Shown here: positions 28,098 to 35,757 of the stretch, piece by piece
Layout: each line of letters starts with the position of its first letter
Numbering within the stretch: position 1 is the stretch's first letter
Notes under the pieces: generated by a model
Seen by the model: the letters and a program-made list of their open reading frames with translations, nothing else
What the model was told of the DNA's origin: nothing
The model's database searches: none
Source: Chloroflexota bacterium
Lineage (GTDB): Bacteria > Chloroflexota > Chloroflexia > Thermomicrobiales > JADLAZ01
Assembly (NCBI GenBank): GCA_020849725.1
Contig: JADLAZ010000255.1
Span: 1 to 64,000, forward strand
Direction of reading: 5' to 3'
DNA: 64,000 nucleotides
Position numbers and translations under genes: made by a program

Positions 28098-28514
28098 ATG
28101 ACGCACCGCGACGCTACCACCGCCCTCATCCCTGGCCTGCTCGGCGAGACGATTAGAGCGCTCCATCGCGCCGGCTGGCAGCCCTCCCATGTCGAGTGGG
28201 TCGGCAGCCGTGACGGCTCCATCGTCCTGACCTGGGCGGAGTTCGCCGCCCTGACCCATGGCGTCACCTACGACGCCGGCTACGGCGCGCAGGAAGTCGC
28301 CAGCGACCTCGTCGTCGTCGGAGCGGGGTGGTGGCTGGAGCGCTACTCACACGCCGGCTGTGAGCGCTGGGCCTACCGGTGCCCACCGGTTCTGGCCGAG
28401 CAGCGCGACCCCCGCCCCATCACCACTCTCGTCTGTGACGGTGAGCGGTTCATCGGCTGGAAGACCATCGTCGAGCTAAACCCCACCTCGGAGGAGGACG
28501 CCGCCGACGACTGA
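28098..28514 (+). CDS. Early hypothetical protein, 138 aa
   Basis: ATG 28098 with AGGAGG upstream. Contains AGWQPSHVEWVGSRDGSIVL and WWLERYSHAGCERWAYRCPP. Soluble, unknown family. Confidence 0.68.
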   Translation: MTHRDATTALIPGLLGETIRALHRAGWQPSHVEWVGSRDGSIVLTWAEFAALTHGVTYDAGYGAQEVASDLVVVGAGWWLERYSHAGCERWAYRCPPVLAEQRDPRPITTLVCDGERFIGWKTIVELNPTSEEDAADD

Positions 28515-28543
28515 TTACCACCTCACCCCGCCGTCGCCGTGAT

Positions 28544-28568
28544 GCAGCCCTGCACCATGCAGGGCTGC
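28544..28568 (+). promoter_or_regulatory. Intercistronic hairpin 3
   Basis: A perfect 11-bp stem GCAGCCCTGCA / TGCAGGGCTGC with a 3-base loop, ending 20 bases before the ATG of the 445-aa gene and just before its AGGAGG site. It may influence initiation of that gene. Confidence 0.65.
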
Positions 28569-28588
28569 CGCATTACAGGAGGACCGTC

Positions 28589-29926
28589 ATGGTCGCCACT
28601 GCCCTGCCCGCCACCGCCGAGCCAGTCCGTACCCTCTTCGACATCCCCGAAGCCAATCTCGACGCCCTCGCCACCGTCCTGGCGAAGCTCAACAAGAAAG
28701 CCACCAAGTACGGCACCCCGCCCATCGCCTGGTCCGTCGGCGCGCCAGTGGACCACCCCATCCGCAACGCCATCACCGGCGAGGTAGAGCGCGTCCACCG
28801 CACTTACCCCGTCACCATCATCGGTGAAGCCCCCCGCGTCGGCCCCTGGGCCTTCATCGCCAAGCTCGCCGTCGTCGATGGTGGCACCCTCGTCAGCACC
28901 GTGCCCGGTGAGGCGTGCCCCGTCGAGTACCGCCACGGCGACGCCACCCGCTGCGACCACTGCCACACGGCCCGCCACCGCACCGAGACCTTCGTGGTCC
29001 GCCACGCCGTCACCGGCGAGCATAAGCAGGTTGGCCGCAACTGCCTTCAGGACTTCCTCGGCGGCCTGTCGCCGCAGGCAGCCGCAGCCGCCCTCGAATA
29101 CCTCCACGACGCGCTCACCGCTGCCACCGACGCCGAAGGGTACACCCACGGCAGCCACGGCGAGGAACGGTATCCCCTCGCCGCCTTCCTGGCCTACGTC
29201 GCCGTCGCCATCCGCCGCCAGGGCTGGGTGTCGCGCACCACGGCCCGCGACAGCGACAGGCTCGCCACCGCCGACGTCGTACTCGACCACTACTACAATC
29301 TCCGCAAGTTCGGCACCCTGGCCAGCTTCCTTCAGAGCGGCGGCTACGCCGATGGCTGGCTCGCGCCTGAAGAGCGCGACGCCGCCGAGGCCGGGGCAGC
29401 CGTCGCCTGGCTGCCCGGCTACCTCGCTGCCCAGCCGCAGCCCCTCTCCGACTACCTCCACAACCTGTCGCTACTCGTGGGCGACAATGCCAGCGTCACT
29501 CGCAAGGAAGCCGGGCTGGCCGCGTCCATCGTCAGCCTCTACCAGCGCGAGCAGGCTCACCTCGTCACCCAAGCCGCCCTCGACGCCGCCAGGCGCGAGC
29601 AGGCCGCCGCCTCCCAGCACGTCGGCGTCATCGGCCAGCGCCTGCCGGTCACCACCGTCACTATCACCAGCCTGCGCTACCTCGACGGCCTCTACGGCGT
29701 CACCGTCGTTCACGGCCTCGTGGACGAGCATGGCAACGTCCTGACGTGGTTCGCCAGCGGTGGCCGAGAACTGGGGGAAGTCGGCGGCACCGCCGCCATC
29801 ACCGCCACCGTCAAGGACCACACCGTCTACCGCGACGTGCCGCAAACCATCATCACCCGCGTCAAGGAGGTCCAGCCCATGCTCCCGCTCCCCACCGCCC
29901 CCGAGCAGGCACGCCATGCCGTCTAG
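28589..29926 (+). CDS. Zinc-finger / OB-like phage protein, 445 aa
   Basis: The largest early gene. Residues about 115-160 hold a treble-clef-like zinc site (RCDHCHTARHRTETFVV and then QVGRNCLQDFLGG). The middle is helical (YLHDALTAATDAEG, VVLDHYYNLRKFGTLASFL). The C-terminal part (NVLTWFASG..., ATVKDHTVYRDVPQTIITR) resembles an OB-fold nucleic-acid-binding domain. Proteins with this CDHC...VG..CL.DF.G architecture are common on phages and plasmids, with no firm function known to me. I infer nucleic-acid binding in replication or takeover. Confidence 0.82.
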   Translation: MVATALPATAEPVRTLFDIPEANLDALATVLAKLNKKATKYGTPPIAWSVGAPVDHPIRNAITGEVERVHRTYPVTIIGEAPRVGPWAFIAKLAVVDGGTLVSTVPGEACPVEYRHGDATRCDHCHTARHRTETFVVRHAVTGEHKQVGRNCLQDFLGGLSPQAAAAALEYLHDALTAATDAEGYTHGSHGEERYPLAAFLAYVAVAIRRQGWVSRTTARDSDRLATADVVLDHYYNLRKFGTLASFLQSGGYADGWLAPEERDAAEAGAAVAWLPGYLAAQPQPLSDYLHNLSLLVGDNASVTRKEAGLAASIVSLYQREQAHLVTQAALDAARREQAAASQHVGVIGQRLPVTTVTITSLRYLDGLYGVTVVHGLVDEHGNVLTWFASGGRELGEVGGTAAITATVKDHTVYRDVPQTIITRVKEVQPMLPLPTAPEQARHAV

Positions 29927-30173
29927 CATAGCCGACTGGCTCCCCCTGCACTACCGCCTCGACCAGTCCCGCTACTCACCCCGCTGTGGTCGCGTCGTGC
30001 CCATCACCTGCGCCGGCTTGCGGTTAGGCTCCCTCTACCCCGACGCCGCCGGCAGGCTGCGCGACGCTCCCCGCTTCGGCCATATCGTCGTTACACCTAC
30101 CGCCACTTGGCGCATTGGCGACAACGCGGCGCACCTCATCCGCCGCCACGCTTCCACCGGAGGCACCACGTGA
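29916..30173 (+). CDS. Early hypothetical protein, 85 aa
   Basis: Overlaps the preceding stop by 11 bases. Contains CGRVVPITCAGLRLGSLYPD and ATWRIGDNAAHLIRRHAS. Unknown function; translationally coupled on both sides. Confidence 0.6.
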   Translation: MPSSIADWLPLHYRLDQSRYSPRCGRVVPITCAGLRLGSLYPDAAGRLRDAPRFGHIVVTPTATWRIGDNAAHLIRRHASTGGTT

Positions 30174-30421
30174 CCGACTACCTCCCGCCCTGGCCGCAGC
30201 GCCGGCTGCTCGACGACCTCACCCGCCGCTACACCGCCATCGCCAGCTTCGACGAGCTGGTGTCCAACCCCCACGGCTACCGCCCCACCCTCCACGCCTG
30301 GCGCTCATCGGACCGCCTCGGCATCGCCGCCCTGCGCGCCGCCTACGACACCACCCAGGCCCGACGCGGCGATCCGCGCCGCGCCTGGCCGACCACCACC
30401 ACCAGTCGCTTCCGTGCCTAG
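30170..30421 (+). CDS. Early hypothetical protein, 83 aa
   Basis: A GTG start at 30170 overlaps the previous stop (GTGA) with CCGGAGG upstream. Contains LTRRYTAIASFDELVS and RLGIAALRAAYD. Unknown function; overlaps the sigma-like gene by 8 bases. Confidence 0.6.
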   Translation: MTDYLPPWPQRRLLDDLTRRYTAIASFDELVSNPHGYRPTLHAWRSSDRLGIAALRAAYDTTQARRGDPRRAWPTTTTSRFRA

Positions 30422-30944
30422 CCCCCAGCAGCTCGTTGCGCACATTGCCGACAATCGCGGCGCACTCGCCGCCGCGCTGCGCCGCAATCTCGGTGTTGAC
30501 GACGACGACGTTATCGACGACGCCATCCAGACCGCCCTCTGCAACACCTGGCGCGGCGTAGTGCAGCGGCGCGTCACGTTTGACAGCAGCCGCATGGCGT
30601 TTCAATACGTCCTGCGCGCCGCATCCAACGCCGTCATCTCCGACCTGCGCCGTCAGCAGACCAGGCAACGCGCCTTCCAGCACCTTGTCGCCGCCTACCG
30701 CCGCCGCGATGACCACGACCAGCACGACAGCCCGCAGCGCCAGCACGCCATTGAACAAGCGGTGCGCTGCGGCCTGTCGAGCATCTCCGCCCCGCAGCGC
30801 GACGCGATTATCCGCCACTACTGGCACGGTCAGACCTGTGACCAGATCGGCGCTGACCTTTCCCTCTCTCCCAGCGCCATCAAGGGGCGGCTTCACCGTG
30901 GCCGCCTCGCCCTCCTCGCGCACTTCCAAGCGCGACACCCATAG
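30414..30944 (+). CDS. Phage-encoded ECF-like RNA polymerase sigma factor
   Basis: A 176-residue protein. A region-2-like helix bundle is present (DDVIDDAIQTALCNTWRG, YVLRAASNAVISDLRRQQ), then a clear region 4 helix-turn-helix (SSISAPQRDAIIRHYWHG, CDQIGADLSLSPSAIKGRLH). It probably redirects host RNA polymerase, perhaps to late or maintenance promoters. GTG start inside the preceding gene's end; the overlap implies coupling. A non-sigma DNA-binding protein with the same fold is the alternative. Confidence 0.8.
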   Translation: MPSPQQLVAHIADNRGALAAALRRNLGVDDDDVIDDAIQTALCNTWRGVVQRRVTFDSSRMAFQYVLRAASNAVISDLRRQQTRQRAFQHLVAAYRRRDDHDQHDSPQRQHAIEQAVRCGLSSISAPQRDAIIRHYWHGQTCDQIGADLSLSPSAIKGRLHRGRLALLAHFQARHP

Positions 30945-30968
30945 CCACACACACACGGAGGCCCGCCA

Positions 30969-31523
30969 ATGCCCGACCCGTCTTCGGACCACCTGCTCGA
31001 CGCCGCCCTGGCCCGCTTCGACATCGCCGCTCTCGAAGCCGGCGTCGCCGCCTTCACCAAGCGCGCCTTCCGCCACCCCGACCCCTGGAAGCATGAACAC
31101 CTACACGGCTTCCGCTACGACGGCAGCCTGCGTGTCGAGGTGCGCGGCGGCGCGTGGGCCATCCGCGACAGCTTCCGCTGGCTCGGCTCCGCCGCCACCG
31201 TCCACAACCACCCCGCCTGGCACACCAGCTACGACATGCCCAGCACCAGCGACGTCCTCTCGCTGACGGCCATCGCTGCCGAGACTATCCAGTACATCGC
31301 CACCCGCGCCACTCTCTGGCGCGTCACCCGCGTCGTCACCACCGACGTGGCCTTCAACCGCGCTGCGGAGCGGCGCGCTGTTGCCGGCCTGCCCACCTAC
31401 GCCGAGAAGGTGGCCCACCTGGCCGACATCTGCCGCCGCGCCGGCTTCCACCTACAGCGCACAGACCGACGAACCGGCGTCGTCACCATCGTCTACACCC
31501 CCACGGAGGCCGACCATGCCTGA
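30969..31523 (+). CDS. Early hypothetical protein, 184 aa
   Basis: ATG 30969 with CGGAGG upstream. Contains WKHEHLHGFRYDGSLRVEVR and TVHNHPAWHTSYDMPSTSDV. The HNHP segment is reminiscent of JAB/MPN-type metal sites (HxH...S...D), and SxxD does follow (STSDV), but the overall fold is not certain. If so it would be a metallopeptidase-like protein. Confidence 0.6.
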   Translation: MPDPSSDHLLDAALARFDIAALEAGVAAFTKRAFRHPDPWKHEHLHGFRYDGSLRVEVRGGAWAIRDSFRWLGSAATVHNHPAWHTSYDMPSTSDVLSLTAIAAETIQYIATRATLWRVTRVVTTDVAFNRAAERRAVAGLPTYAEKVAHLADICRRAGFHLQRTDRRTGVVTIVYTPTEADHA

Positions 31524-31914
31524 CCCCGTCACCGACCCCGCTGCCGATCTCCTCGCCAACGCCACGATACGGGAACGTATCCTCGCCTCCCGCCTCCGAA
31601 GCGCTGACCTACGCATCGATGCCCTCCAGCGCGCCATAGCCCACCTCTTCGACGCGCTGCGCCTCACCCGCCTCACCGCCATCGACAGCGAGGCGCACCT
31701 GCCCGCTATTACCCCCGCCGTCCTCGACGCCGTTGTCGCCGCCATCCGCGCCGGCAGTATCGCTCACGCCGCCTGGCTGGTACGCGCCGCCACCCGCCTG
31801 CCGCCAGGCCACAGCAGCCTCGCCTGGGGCACGTTGGAAAGCCAAGAATTCGTCGAAAGGCTGCGCCACCACCTGCTCCCGCCACCGGAGGCCGCCCATG
31901 CTGATCTACCGTGA
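31516..31914 (+). CDS. Early hypothetical protein, 132 aa
   Basis: Overlaps its neighbours on both sides. Helical (IRERILASRLRSADLRIDAL, AVLDAVVAAIRAGSIAHAAW). Unknown function. Confidence 0.6.
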   Translation: MPDPVTDPAADLLANATIRERILASRLRSADLRIDALQRAIAHLFDALRLTRLTAIDSEAHLPAITPAVLDAVVAAIRAGSIAHAAWLVRAATRLPPGHSSLAWGTLESQEFVERLRHHLLPPPEAAHADLP

Positions 31915-32419
31915 GTGCCGTGCATGCCGCTCCGCCGGCCAGACACGCGGCAGTGCCTGCGTCCCCTGCCTTGGCCACGGCTACGTCCTCGTCGTCTCCG
32001 ACACCACCTGCCCCACTTGCCAGGGCGAAGGAGTAATCGGTACCAACCGCTACGGGGGGCAGCCGGCCCCCTGCCTCACCTGCTCTAGCACCGGCCACGT
32101 CGTTCAAGAGCGCCCCATCACCGACCCCATCCCGCCCCCAGTGCCCTGCGACCTCATCGCCGCTGTTCTCGCCGGCAGCGCCAGCGGCCCCATCCCCGAG
32201 AGGGTACGCGGCGTCGCCGCCGGCCTCATCCTGGCCGACCAGGCGCACTGCCGCCGTGAGGGGCTGCCCCCCGGCACCGGCCTCGCCACCGCCCTGGCCG
32301 AAGGCGGCGCGCTGCTGCTAGCCATCGACGGCGTCTACCACCTCAGCCCCGACCCCGACCAGCCGGCAGCCCGCATCATGCGCTACCACCACACCCTCGT
32401 ACCGTCGCGCCGACGGTAG
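31898..32419 (+). CDS. DnaJ-type zinc-finger protein, 173 aa
   Basis: ATG 31898 with GGAGG upstream. The N-terminal half has four Cys pairs spaced as in DnaJ central domains (YRECRACRSAG, ACVPCLGHGY, TCPTCQGEGV, PCLTCSSTGH). The C-terminal half is small and unassigned. No J domain, so it is likely a zinc-binding adaptor. Last gene of the early operon. Confidence 0.75.
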   Translation: MLIYRECRACRSAGQTRGSACVPCLGHGYVLVVSDTTCPTCQGEGVIGTNRYGGQPAPCLTCSSTGHVVQERPITDPIPPPVPCDLIAAVLAGSASGPIPERVRGVAAGLILADQAHCRREGLPPGTGLATALAEGGALLLAIDGVYHLSPDPDQPAARIMRYHHTLVPSRRR

Positions 32420-32429
32420 AAACACAAAA

Positions 32430-32458
32430 CCCCCTGCCGTCCCAAGGACGGCAGGGGG
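32430..32458. terminator. Bidirectional hairpin terminator between early and late operons
   Basis: A perfect 13-bp stem CCCCCTGCCGTCC / GGACGGCAGGGGG with a 3-base loop, flanked by AAAA on the left and TCTTT on the right, between convergent genes. It can stop transcription from both sides. Confidence 0.92.
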
Positions 32459-32476
32459 TCTTTCGTTGCCCGCTCT

Positions 32477-33256
32477 TTACTCGGTAGCGTAAGGGTTGAT
32501 GACCTGCACGTAGACTTTCGCGCTGGCTAGCGTCGGCTCGGCGGCAGCGACTACCTTCAGCCGCCCCCACAGATGCGCCACATTGCCGGTGACGTTGCCG
32601 CCGGCCACGGTGTTGGCCGGCACCGTCGCGCTGATGACGTTAGCCGCGCCGCCGTACATGTACGAGCCGTCGTCGCTGTAGTCGATACCGACGTTGAGCG
32701 TACTGGCGCTGAAGACGGGTACCGCCACCAGGCGCAGCCCCGAGTTACCCGGCGGAATGGGGAACATCGTGCCGTAGACCGTGCCGGTGCCAATCACCGG
32801 GTTCGCGCCACGGCTCAACACCAGGCCGTCGTTGTAGGCGATCCGCCCCTGCGGCACATCTGCCAGCGACACGAAGTTCCAGAAGCCCGAGATCGCCGTC
32901 AGGTCGTTGCCGCCGCCAGCGTCCTTCTTCAGCCCGACGCGCACCCAGGACGTGCCCGGCACCCCCGGCATCAGGCAGTTGAACGCCCAGGTGCCCGCCG
33001 CGATACCATCCAGGTCGTTGTCCACACTAGATGGTACGGTGAAAGCCGTCCACGGCCCCGCTGCTGTCGGCGCGTACTCCATCACCACATCCGCCGCCCC
33101 CGACGCGCAGGTGAACGTCAGCGACGTAATCCCCACGCCGGCCCGACGGCTCAGTGGGGCCACCTGCACCGGCGCGCTGTACGAGTACGCCGCCGTCTGC
33201 GCCGCCGGCACATCCGCCACGCTGAACGGTACCCGCTGGTTCACGATAGTCAGCAT
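32477..33256 (-). CDS. Putative virion/decoration protein, 259 aa
   Basis: Last gene of the leftward late operon. Beta-rich (VVMEYAPTAAGPWTAFTVP, VAVPFSASTLNVGIDYSDDG is typical). Resembles virion appendage or decoration proteins in composition only; no family recognised. Confidence 0.6.
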   Translation of the reverse strand: MLTIVNQRVPFSVADVPAAQTAAYSYSAPVQVAPLSRRAGVGITSLTFTCASGAADVVMEYAPTAAGPWTAFTVPSSVDNDLDGIAAGTWAFNCLMPGVPGTSWVRVGLKKDAGGGNDLTAISGFWNFVSLADVPQGRIAYNDGLVLSRGANPVIGTGTVYGTMFPIPPGNSGLRLVAVPVFSASTLNVGIDYSDDGSYMYGGAANVISATVPANTVAGGNVTGNVAHLWGRLKVVAAAEPTLASAKVYVQVINPYATE

Positions 33257-33263
33257 CTTCGCC

Positions 33264-33998
33264 TCACGATCTCCTCTTCCGCACCAGCCCCGTCACCGGC
33301 GGCGTCACGATCACGTACCCCGACATCCGCCGGTACTCCTGCCACGACAGCAGCAGCCCCGGCGCGCTCACTCGCATCACCACCGCCACCGGGTTCGGCG
33401 TGACCGCCGCCGCTGTCGCCAGGACCGCCAGCATCACCACGCCGGTTGGCAGCGCCAGCACCGCCACCGGCACCGCCGCCGCCGGCAGCCTCACGACAGC
33501 CGCCAGGGCCAGCGGCGTCAGCGACGCCGGGCTGACCGTCGGGGTCACCGCCCTCGCCGCCGAGGCGAGGGCCACCGGCGTCAGCGACGCCGGCCCACCC
33601 GTACCGACCACCAGTCTCGCCGTCACGCCCAGCGCCGCCGGGTCAACGAACAGCCCCGCCGGTAGGTAGGCGATGCCCACCACCCCTAGCGCCGTCGGCG
33701 TCAGCGTCACCGGCAGCACGCTGCCCGCCACCAGCCCAACCACCGCCCCAATCGCCAGCGGCGTGTGCGCCACTGGCGTCACCGTCGGGGCAGGCAGCCC
33801 CGCCACCACGGCGCTGGCAGCCGGCGTGTGCGTCACCGGCGTCACCGTCGGTAGCACCAGCGCCCCGACGCTGCCCAGCGTCGTCGGCGTGTGTGTCACT
33901 GGTAGCACGCCGGCACCCGGCAGCGCTGCCACCGCACCCAGCGCCGTCGGCGTCACCGCGCCAGCGCCGGCGCTGACCAGCAGCAGCAGCAGGCTCAT
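33264..33998 (-). CDS. Tandem-repeat late protein (VTHTPxxLG units), 244 aa
   Basis: About nine imperfect 18-20-residue repeats built on VTPVTHTPTALGAVxxLP; the C-terminal 60 residues are non-repetitive (SWQEYRRMSGYVIV). The repeats predict a regular hydrophobic beta structure. Position suggests a virion surface or fibre-associated protein. The DNA repeats make it prone to length variation. Confidence 0.65.
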   Translation of the reverse strand: MSLLLLLVSAGAGAVTPTALGAVAALPGAGVLPVTHTPTTLGSVGALVLPTVTPVTHTPAASAVVAGLPAPTVTPVAHTPLAIGAVVGLVAGSVLPVTLTPTALGVVGIAYLPAGLFVDPAALGVTARLVVGTGGPASLTPVALASAARAVTPTVSPASLTPLALAAVVRLPAAAVPVAVLALPTGVVMLAVLATAAAVTPNPVAVVMRVSAPGLLLSWQEYRRMSGYVIVTPPVTGLVRKRRS

Positions 33999-34008
33999 GC
34001 CGACCTCC

Positions 34009-34254
34009 CTACAGCGTCAGTCGCAGCCCCGCTGCCACGTCAGCATCACCAGCAGCCGGCGGCAACGGTGCAATCACGGCCCGCAGCGCCGCCGCCACCA
34101 CGGCTCGTTTCTGTGCCCTCGTCTTCCCGGCGAGGTCTGTCAACGGCACCGCCACACTGGTGATCGACGACGAGCCACCCTCTCGCCTGCCGTGTTCGAC
34201 GACAACATGCAGCGCCCCCGCCTCCGTAAACGTCTGGACGATTTCAACATCCAC
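34009..34254 (-). CDS. Late hypothetical protein, 81 aa
   Basis: Begins MDVEIVQTFTEAGALHVVVE and has a basic middle (LAGKTRAQKRAVVAAALRAV). One base separates it from the next gene upstream. Unknown function. Confidence 0.65.
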   Translation of the reverse strand: MDVEIVQTFTEAGALHVVVEHGRREGGSSSITSVAVPLTDLAGKTRAQKRAVVAAALRAVIAPLPPAAGDADVAAGLRLTL

Positions 34255-34255
34255 G

Positions 34256-34795
34256 CTACTCCTCCGTACCCCAGACCGTCCCGATCAGCGTCGTGTTCGT
34301 GCCGCGTGTCACTGTCAGCACGTTGTTCGCCGCCCCGCTCAGGATGCCCAGTGGCCCCAGCGCCAGCGTCTGGTCGCCAGCCGCCGCCAGCCGCGTCTTG
34401 AAGATATCGCTGCCGCCGCTGCCGTCCTTGAACGTCAACGCCGTCCCGCCACCAGTGACTAGCACCCCACCCAGCCAGCGAAACTTTTTCCCACTCGCTG
34501 GCGTCCAGATCGTCGTCTCCGTCGTCCCGCTGCCCAGGTCAATCGTCTTGAAGACGACGGCGGCGCGCATGCGCACCCACTGCACGCCGTCCCACACCAT
34601 CTGCGCCGCCCCCAGCAGCGGCGTCGTCGGGTTGCTGACCGCGTCGCCCAGCGCCGCTGGCGACGGGAAGAGGCTCCCCGTCGCCGCGTCGGCACCGTCC
34701 AGTATCTTCACCTTCTGCGCGTGAACACCCGAGCCGATGTCATCCGTCGCCACCGTGATGCCGGAGCCGCTGTTGACATTGACATTATCAGCCAT
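34256..34795 (-). CDS. Putative virion structural protein, 179 aa
   Basis: Beta-rich: NVNVNSGSGITVATDDIGSG, FRWLGGVLVTGGGTALTFKD, TVTRGTNTTLIGTVWG. Composition and place suit a tail or decoration protein. No enzymatic motif. Confidence 0.68.
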   Translation of the reverse strand: MADNVNVNSGSGITVATDDIGSGVHAQKVKILDGADAATGSLFPSPAALGDAVSNPTTPLLGAAQMVWDGVQWVRMRAAVVFKTIDLGSGTTETTIWTPASGKKFRWLGGVLVTGGGTALTFKDGSGGSDIFKTRLAAAGDQTLALGPLGILSGAANNVLTVTRGTNTTLIGTVWGTEE

Positions 34796-34806
34796 CAGCC
34801 GCCTCC

Positions 34807-35298
34807 TTAGTCAGGGTCGTTGATGATCGTGCCGTGGCCGATCTGGAGGTCGCTGTTCTGCACCGTCAGCGTCTGCCCCGACGCCACCTGTCGGTTCGCC
34901 GCCAAGTCCCACGCCGCGTACAGCTTGCGGTTCGCTGGGGTCGCGTTCTCGTCCATCAGCACGAGGTACCTCGCGTACCCCGTCGAGGGCAGCGTACCCC
35001 CCGATGCCGTCCACGACACATTCGCCAGCCGGATGTAGGCGTTCAGGTCCGCCGTAACCACCGCGTCGCTGGCAAACAGCGTCGCCTTCGCAATCGACTG
35101 CCCGTTGGCGGTGTAGCCGTTGCCCGCTGCCACCTCGTAGGTCGAGATGTCCGACCATGTGTCGTGGTCACGGTTCCAGACGACGTCGTTGTCCTGACAC
35201 AGCGCCAGGTAGAAGTTGCTCGGCACCGTCAGCCCACGGAAGGCGTGGTTCAGAATGTCCCGTGCCCCAGCGTAGTAGAGCGCCCCCTGCGCCGCCAT
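34807..35298 (-). CDS. Putative tail/virion protein, 163 aa
   Basis: Contains GARDILNHAFRGLTVPSNFY, EVAAGNGYTANGQSIAKATL and RKLYAAWDLAANRQVASGQT, a pattern seen in phage tail-module proteins. Its start overlaps the stop of a 33-residue gene (TGATG). Confidence 0.7.
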   Translation of the reverse strand: MAAQGALYYAGARDILNHAFRGLTVPSNFYLALCQDNDVVWNRDHDTWSDISTYEVAAGNGYTANGQSIAKATLFASDAVVTADLNAYIRLANVSWTASGGTLPSTGYARYLVLMDENATPANRKLYAAWDLAANRQVASGQTLTVQNSDLQIGHGTIINDPD

Positions 35299-35399
35299 CA
35301 GCTCATCTCCTCACTCACCTCGTCCAGCGCGCCGCCGACCCACACCCGCCCAGTCACCGCCGGCTCCACGGTCACCGCGCCGCTCACCTCATCATCCAT
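35298..35399 (-). CDS. Mini-gene, 33 aa, between two late genes
   Basis: The frame MDDEVSGAVTVEPAVTGRVW... starts inside the 3' end of the upstream gene (8-base overlap) and its TGA overlaps the next ATG. The tight overlaps on both sides fit translational coupling. Function unknown. Confidence 0.5.
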   Translation of the reverse strand: MDDEVSGAVTVEPAVTGRVWVGGALDEVSEEMS

Positions 35400-35757
35400 C
35401 CGCCGCCGATCCCTTCATCCGCAGTACCCCCGCACCAAGTGGGTACCGCTTCCCGGCAGCCGTCAGGAGGTGCGCCTCCAGCCAGTACTGCTCCTGCGGC
35501 AACGTCGCTATCCGTGTACTCTCAGCCGGGCACTCCCACACCGCCTGCGCCAGGTCGTCACTCACCGTCACCGTTATCTGCGCGTGTGGCGACTGCACCT
35601 CGATCACCGGCAGGTAGTCGAGTGCAGGATCGGAGATGCAGAACCACCACGTGTCGGCCCCAGCATCACTCTTCGGCTCCCCACTCGCCAGCGCCTCCGC
35701 CGTCACCGTCAGCGTCGTGCCCCGTGTGTGCCGCCAGATCGTGTCCGCGTCAGCCAT
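35392..35757 (-). CDS. Late hypothetical protein, 121 aa
   Basis: Contains WRHTRGTTLTVTAEALASGE and EQYWLEAHLLTAAGKRYPLG, like beta-sandwich phage proteins. Overlaps the ClpP-like gene stop by one base. Unknown function. Confidence 0.65.
   Translation of the reverse strand: MADADTIWRHTRGTTLTVTAEALASGEPKSDAGADTWWFCISDPALDYLPVIEVQSPHAQITVTVSDDLAQAVWECPAESTRIATLPQEQYWLEAHLLTAAGKRYPLGAGVLRMKGSAADG

Noticed and set aside
32420..32476. CRISPR-like palindromic repeat
   Set aside because: It occurs once, between convergent genes, with flanking A and T tracts: a bidirectional terminator. No repeat-spacer array was noticed anywhere in the window.
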